Below, one piece after another: positions 20,656 to 24,261 of a DNA stretch of 24,261 nt. Numbering within the stretch: position 1 is the first letter of the stretch; each line of letters begins with the position of its first letter. A program made the translations under genes and the position numbers. The notes beneath the pieces were generated by a model that did no database searches, had not been told where the DNA came from, and saw only the letters and a list, made by a program, of their open reading frames with translations. Origin of the DNA: SB21 sp964535295 (GTDB lineage: Bacteria; CLD3; SB21); assembly GCA_964535295.1 (NCBI GenBank), contig CAZHUW010000030.1:1-24261 (forward strand), read 5' to 3'.

Positions 20656-21471
20656 ATGGAAAAAATGAAAGCCATAGTGAACTTGGAAAAAGGCGCATCG
20701 CCCCGTATGTTTCTTAGATTTCTGGTGATCGGACTGTTTGCCCTCCTCAACTCTTCTTTTGGGTTTCTTTTTCAAGTAAGCCGCGACCTGATTTGTTATA
20801 CCGAACTCCTGGTGCTTGTGATCAGCAGTATGGTCTATTGGGGATTATCGATCAAACCCATCGACAGAACCATCCAAGTTATCTTTTCAAGAGACCAATG
20901 GAATTGGCCGCAAAAAGTTTCCGCATTGATGGTTTTTTCCGGCATTGCACTGATAGGGAATCTGGTGATCGCTCAGGCTAGTGTGTTTTTGATAATCAGC
21001 TACTGGCTGGATATTGATACTCCGGCTGCAAACATTCTTGTATCCACGTTAACCAATAATATTGCCGGAAATCTTTTGTGTTTTTTCTCATTGGCCGGGA
21101 TCGCCATCTACGAATTTCTGGCTTCCTCGTCACGATTCGGCCAGGAAACGGAGAAACCCAAATTCGTTATGCTATCGTCCAACTACGCGGTTACGAAAGT
21201 TCCATTTACAGAGATCCTCTACATTCAATCCAATCAAAACTGCATCACGATTCAGACGCATACGGAAACGTTTGTCAAATACCAGAGTCTTAAGTCATTT
21301 TTGAAGGAGTGCTCCTATCCGGCGTTTAAAAGAGTCCATCGTTCTTTTGCGGTCAACGAGGACTACGTTTCGAGAATTGAAACCAATGATAATGGAGATG
21401 GCCGGGTCTATCTGCGGAACGGATCATCAGTCAAATTAAGCCGAGCTTTCAAAAAAGAGCTGCAATTCTAG
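20656..21471 (+). CDS. Membrane-anchored LytTR-family DNA-binding regulator
   Basis: 271 residues. About four hydrophobic segments (residues 19-39, 46-65, 91-117, 134-154) form a membrane domain. The C-terminal ~95 residues (178-271) are a LytTR domain: VPFTEILYIQSNQNCITIQT, YQSLKSFLKE, FKRVHRSFAVNEDYV and SSVKLSRAFKKELQF. LytTR domains bind DNA through a beta-fold. Here there is no receiver domain, so the membrane part probably senses or receives the signal directly, as in other TM-LytTR regulators. The ATG at 20656 has GGAG nine bases upstream; an ATG at 20665 is a possible alternative. The gene precedes the permease at 21653 by 181 bp on the same strand, with no terminator between. The targets and signal are unknown; regulation of its neighbours is a reasonable guess. 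Confidence 0.9.
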   Translation: MEKMKAIVNLEKGASPRMFLRFLVIGLFALLNSSFGFLFQVSRDLICYTELLVLVISSMVYWGLSIKPIDRTIQVIFSRDQWNWPQKVSALMVFSGIALIGNLVIAQASVFLIISYWLDIDTPAANILVSTLTNNIAGNLLCFFSLAGIAIYEFLASSSRFGQETEKPKFVMLSSNYAVTKVPFTEILYIQSNQNCITIQTHTETFVKYQSLKSFLKECSYPAFKRVHRSFAVNEDYVSRIETNDNGDGRVYLRNGSSVKLSRAFKKELQF

Positions 21472-21652
21472 CGGGTTTCCTAATCAATTAATGTTTTCGT
21501 ATATGTTTGTGAAGAAAAGGTTGCGTGGACGGCCCACAGGATGCCCTCCGTTTATCACGTCTTTTCCGCGGGTTATCATGTTCCTTGAAACGAAAGTTAA
21601 AATTCCTTCGTAACATGTTGTAAAAACCGCACATCATCCGAAAAGGGCGCCT

Positions 21653-24031
21653 ATGTTCAAGAGCAATCTGATAAGTTCATTGCGTTTTCTAAGACGTAAT
21701 AAGAGGTTTGTGTTTGTAAATGTTTTGGGGCTGACATCCGGCTTTTCCTCCATTCTTCTTATCCTTTTCTTTGTACGTCACGAACTTTCCTTTGAAGACT
21801 TTCATGAAAACCGAAATAACGTTTACCGGATCAATTTTTCCTATGAAGATAACTCGGCCAACGTGACAATTCTGGTAAACTCTCCTCCTGCATTTGCACC
21901 GGAAATTCAAGAACGTTTTCCCGAGATCGTCCGGGTTAGCCGTATGCGGTATGTCCTGAATGCACTGCTCGCCAACGGGCGAAACCAGTTTTATGAAGAT
22001 CACGGCTTTTATGCCGACTCTTCATTTCTGAAAATTCTGCAGTTTCCGTTCCTGTCCGGTGTTCGTGAAACGGCTTTGAATGAGCCAAACTCCATCGTTA
22101 TCACCAAAGACATGGCAGAAAAATATTTTGACGATCCGGACCCGGTCGGTTCTACTCTTTTGTGGAACAATACTATGTCGCTAAAAGTTACAGGTGTCCT
22201 TGCTGTTCCTTCCAATTCGCATCTGAATTTTGATTTTCTGATTTCGTTTCAAAACTACGTCGTACCGCCGGGGTATTCATCCGACTTGACAAGCTGGGAT
22301 TGGCTTGGCTTCTTAACCTATGTTGAACTCAAAAAGGGGACAGATCCGGTGGATTTTCAAACCAAACTTCACCAGCTCTTTAGGAATCGAGAATCTTCTT
22401 TTCGTCCTCTTGTCCAAAACATAGCAGATATTTACTTCGGATCCGAGGGTATGGCAGACGATTTATCCAGCCATATACGTTCGGGCAACAAGTTTAGCGT
22501 TTACGCGCTGGTTGTAGTGGCGCTGTTAATCCTCGTTATTGCCGGTTTCAATTTTTCGAGTCTGACCAATGCGATTGCTATCAATCGCATCAGAAGCATC
22601 GGAATCCGAAAAATTCTGGGAGCCGAACGTAAGACGATTGCTATTCAGCTTCTCACTGAAAGCCTGATGATCACTCTGATTTGCTTGTTGCTGGCATATG
22701 GTCTGTCTGCCGAACTGTTTCCGATCATCGGAACTTGGGTACAGTGGGAAATCCCGCTTCATGCCACAAAGATCTTTGATACAATTCCATTGTTAATTTT
22801 GGTTGCTTTGACCCTCGGACTTCTTGCCGGCTTGTACCCTGCGCTGATTCTTTCAGATTACGATATGGTAAAGGCATTGAAAGAAGAGTTTCGTGTCGGC
22901 CGACGTAGCTTGTTTCAATTTAAAGATCTGCTTGTCACACTGCAGTTTGCAATTTCGATCGGTTTGATTGCGGCAACCATCGTACTAACGCGGCAACTTG
23001 ACCTTCTTCAAAACCGCTCGATGGGATTCAACAAGGAAAATGTAATTGTCTTGAAAATGTTGTCGGAAGAAGTTACCCGTCATTTTGAATCCTACCGGGA
23101 ACTATTGCATCAGAACTCATGGGTCCTTGGGGTGAGTCGGAGCGAACGTGTGGCAGGAGATCCTTGGCCATGGAGTGTGATCCGCCGTGTCGATGAATCA
23201 CCCGAACAAGCGAAAGTCGTGTATTTCAATGCCACCGATTACGATTTTGTTGAAACTATGGGGATCCATCTGCAGGCCGGTAGAAGTTTTTCTAGGGCAT
23301 CTAAGGCAGACTCATTGAATGCTATTATTATCAACCAAAAAACCGCTGATATGCTGGGTCTCAAAGATCCAATCGGGCAACAGGTTCATTTTTTCGGCGG
23401 ACCACGGACGATCATCGGGGTGGCGGATGATTTTCAGTATACCTCCTTCCATCAGGGAATCGGGCCCGTGGTTATGATTCTTCCTCTCATTGACTTGGAA
23501 TACATGTTTGTGCGATTGGCGCCAGGTGAAACCGCTTCACGAATTCTTGCACTGGAAGAGACCTGGCGGCAGATTTCGGGCGGTACACCGATTGAATGGA
23601 GATTTCTGGACGACAGGCTAAACCAACTTTACCAATCTGAAGAACGTTTGGGGTTGCTGATCCGTTGCTTCGCCGTTTTGGCTTTGATCCTGGCAAGTCT
23701 TGGCCTTTACGGAATCGTAGCGTTCATGATTCAAAACCGAATGAAGGAGTTTGGCGTTCGGAAAGTTTTGGGTGCATCGGTGGGATCGCTCTACGTTCTG
23801 TTTGTCCGCCCTTATGTTTACTTCATGATTACGGCGATGGTAATTACCATACCGATCTTGAACTACTATTTAACTCAATGGCTTGAGAATTTTGCTTATC
23901 GCACGACGATTGAGTGGTGGACCTATCCTGTAGCCCTGATCCTGCTGATGGGTGTGGCTTTAGCAGCAATTACCTCACAAACCCTGGTAGCCGCAAGAAT
24001 CAATCCGGTGAAATTGCTTCGAAATGAATAG
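21653..24031 (+). CDS. FtsX/MacB-type ABC transporter permease with two FtsX modules
   Basis: 792 residues. Eight predicted membrane segments (about 21-41, 282-303, 332-355, 376-400, 425-446, 668-692, 721-741, 757-778) with two large periplasmic domains between segments 1-2 and 5-6: the arrangement MacB-PCD, FtsX, MacB-PCD, FtsX. Both FtsX modules show the coupling-helix motif, RSIGIRKILGAERKTI (314-329) and KEFGVRKVLGASVGS (698-712). Such permeases work with a MacB-like ATPase to transmit force to periplasmic partners or export peptides and lipoproteins. No ATPase gene lies in the window, so this copy is an orphan here, resembling the duplicated orphan permeases of Acidobacteria and Bacteroidota. 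The start ATG has AAAAGGG five bases upstream. I see no convincing promoter in 21472-21652. It ends 51 bp before a terminator. Confidence 0.93.
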   Translation: MFKSNLISSLRFLRRNKRFVFVNVLGLTSGFSSILLILFFVRHELSFEDFHENRNNVYRINFSYEDNSANVTILVNSPPAFAPEIQERFPEIVRVSRMRYVLNALLANGRNQFYEDHGFYADSSFLKILQFPFLSGVRETALNEPNSIVITKDMAEKYFDDPDPVGSTLLWNNTMSLKVTGVLAVPSNSHLNFDFLISFQNYVVPPGYSSDLTSWDWLGFLTYVELKKGTDPVDFQTKLHQLFRNRESSFRPLVQNIADIYFGSEGMADDLSSHIRSGNKFSVYALVVVALLILVIAGFNFSSLTNAIAINRIRSIGIRKILGAERKTIAIQLLTESLMITLICLLLAYGLSAELFPIIGTWVQWEIPLHATKIFDTIPLLILVALTLGLLAGLYPALILSDYDMVKALKEEFRVGRRSLFQFKDLLVTLQFAISIGLIAATIVLTRQLDLLQNRSMGFNKENVIVLKMLSEEVTRHFESYRELLHQNSWVLGVSRSERVAGDPWPWSVIRRVDESPEQAKVVYFNATDYDFVETMGIHLQAGRSFSRASKADSLNAIIINQKTADMLGLKDPIGQQVHFFGGPRTIIGVADDFQYTSFHQGIGPVVMILPLIDLEYMFVRLAPGETASRILALEETWRQISGGTPIEWRFLDDRLNQLYQSEERLGLLIRCFAVLALILASLGLYGIVAFMIQNRMKEFGVRKVLGASVGSLYVLFVRPYVYFMITAMVITIPILNYYLTQWLENFAYRTTIEWWTYPVALILLMGVALAAITSQTLVAARINPVKLLRNE

Positions 24032-24082
24032 AAAGATAAGTTCGATCTGCCAGTCAAGAATACAAATGATCATTTTAGTCAG

Positions 24083-24114
24083 AAAAGCCTCCGCTACTAA
24101 CGGAGGCTTTTTTT
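24083..24114. terminator. Symmetrical terminator between permease and NADH dehydrogenase genes
   Basis: An 11-bp stem (24083-24093 with 24101-24111), core GCCTCCG/CGGAGGC, 7-nt loop, T-run after it and A-run before it. It can serve both converging genes, and its T-run overlaps the stop codon of the minus-strand gene. Confidence 0.9.
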
Positions 24115-24259
24115 AAAACCTGCTCACATCCCGTCCGAATAAAATCGCTTTGGTCCAGTCGAAAATAACCAAGACTTTGTTCTTCAGGCTGACAAGACGG
24201 GTCAAATAAGCCGAGCGCCAGAATAACCATGTTGTAAATCCCCGGGCTTTGGTATTCGG
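24113..24259 (-). CDS. ndh: Type II NADH dehydrogenase, C-terminal end (partial)
   Basis: The minus strand reads 48 codons from the window edge to a TAA (plus-strand TTA 24113-24115). The peptide includes KARGFTTWLFWRSAYLTRLV, then SLKNKVLVIFDWTKAILFGR and DVSRF. This is the typical end of the plant/cyanobacterial/Bacteroidota-type NDH-2 family, where WRSAYLT and FGRDxSR are strongly conserved. The segment forms the amphipathic helices that attach the enzyme to the membrane. NDH-2 is a single-subunit FAD enzyme that passes electrons from NADH to quinone without pumping protons. The FAD- and NAD-binding folds lie beyond the window. It converges on the permease gene and is functionally unrelated to it as far as can be seen. 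Confidence 0.82.
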   Translation of the reverse strand, partial: PNTKARGFTTWLFWRSAYLTRLVSLKNKVLVIFDWTKAILFGRDVSRF

Positions 24260-24261
24260 CA

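Noticed and set aside
21522..21536. GTGG/CCAC hairpin after the LytTR gene as a terminator
   Set aside because: The stem is only 4 bp and no T-run follows.
21612..21619. Palindrome AACATGTT upstream of the permease as an operator
   Set aside because: It is eight bases long, with no second copy at a regulatory distance and no promoter that it would overlap; chance is likely.

Overview
**Organism and content.** The window looks like part of a draft genome from the FCB superphylum: Bacteroidota, Ignavibacteria, Calditrichota or a KSB1-type lineage. The main reason is a C-terminal sorting tail of the type-IX-secretion kind (NYPNPFNPSTSIRFGLP, then a VLGQKVREL-like strand), a hallmark of those phyla. 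Other support comes from a membrane-anchored LytTR regulator, an orphan two-module FtsX permease, and purine-rich ribosome-binding sites. The exact phylum cannot be settled from the sequence. I found no rRNA, tRNA, CRISPR array or insertion sequence.

**Bases 1-19755: one giant gene.** About 80% of the window is a single secreted, multi-domain surface protein. It is already open at the left edge, so its true start lies outside. Three 100-N assembly gaps (1416-1515, 10854-10953, 13495-13594) break it into four reading-frame pieces, about 6,480 sequenced codons in all. Each gap sits in a repeat array, and the frame changes are explained by the arbitrary gap length. From N- to C-terminus it contains:
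- four sets of FG-GAP/VCBS calcium-loop repeats (25 visible, probably seven-bladed propellers), separated by three SbsA/Big_5-type Ig domains and one fn3-LamG cassette;
- three copies of a CSLREA-like / right-handed beta-helix / closing beta-domain module;
- a second fn3-LamG cassette and another fn3;
- 19 tandem ~104-residue ASH/choice-of-anchor-D-like repeats;
- two Ig-like domains, a linker domain and the sorting tail.

**Bases 19756-20442.** A small predicted outer-membrane lipoprotein follows 69 bp downstream with a strong ribosome-binding site and no terminator in between. It is probably co-transcribed with the giant gene. A strong, symmetrical terminator ends this unit.

**Bases 20443-24114.** A four-helix membrane protein with a C-terminal LytTR DNA-binding domain has its own candidate promoter. 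It is followed by an FtsX/MacB-type permease with two FtsX modules and no ATPase gene in view. They may form a signalling/transport pair. A second symmetrical terminator closes the unit.

**Bases 24113-24259, minus strand.** The last 48 codons of a type II NADH dehydrogenase converge on the permease and share its terminator.
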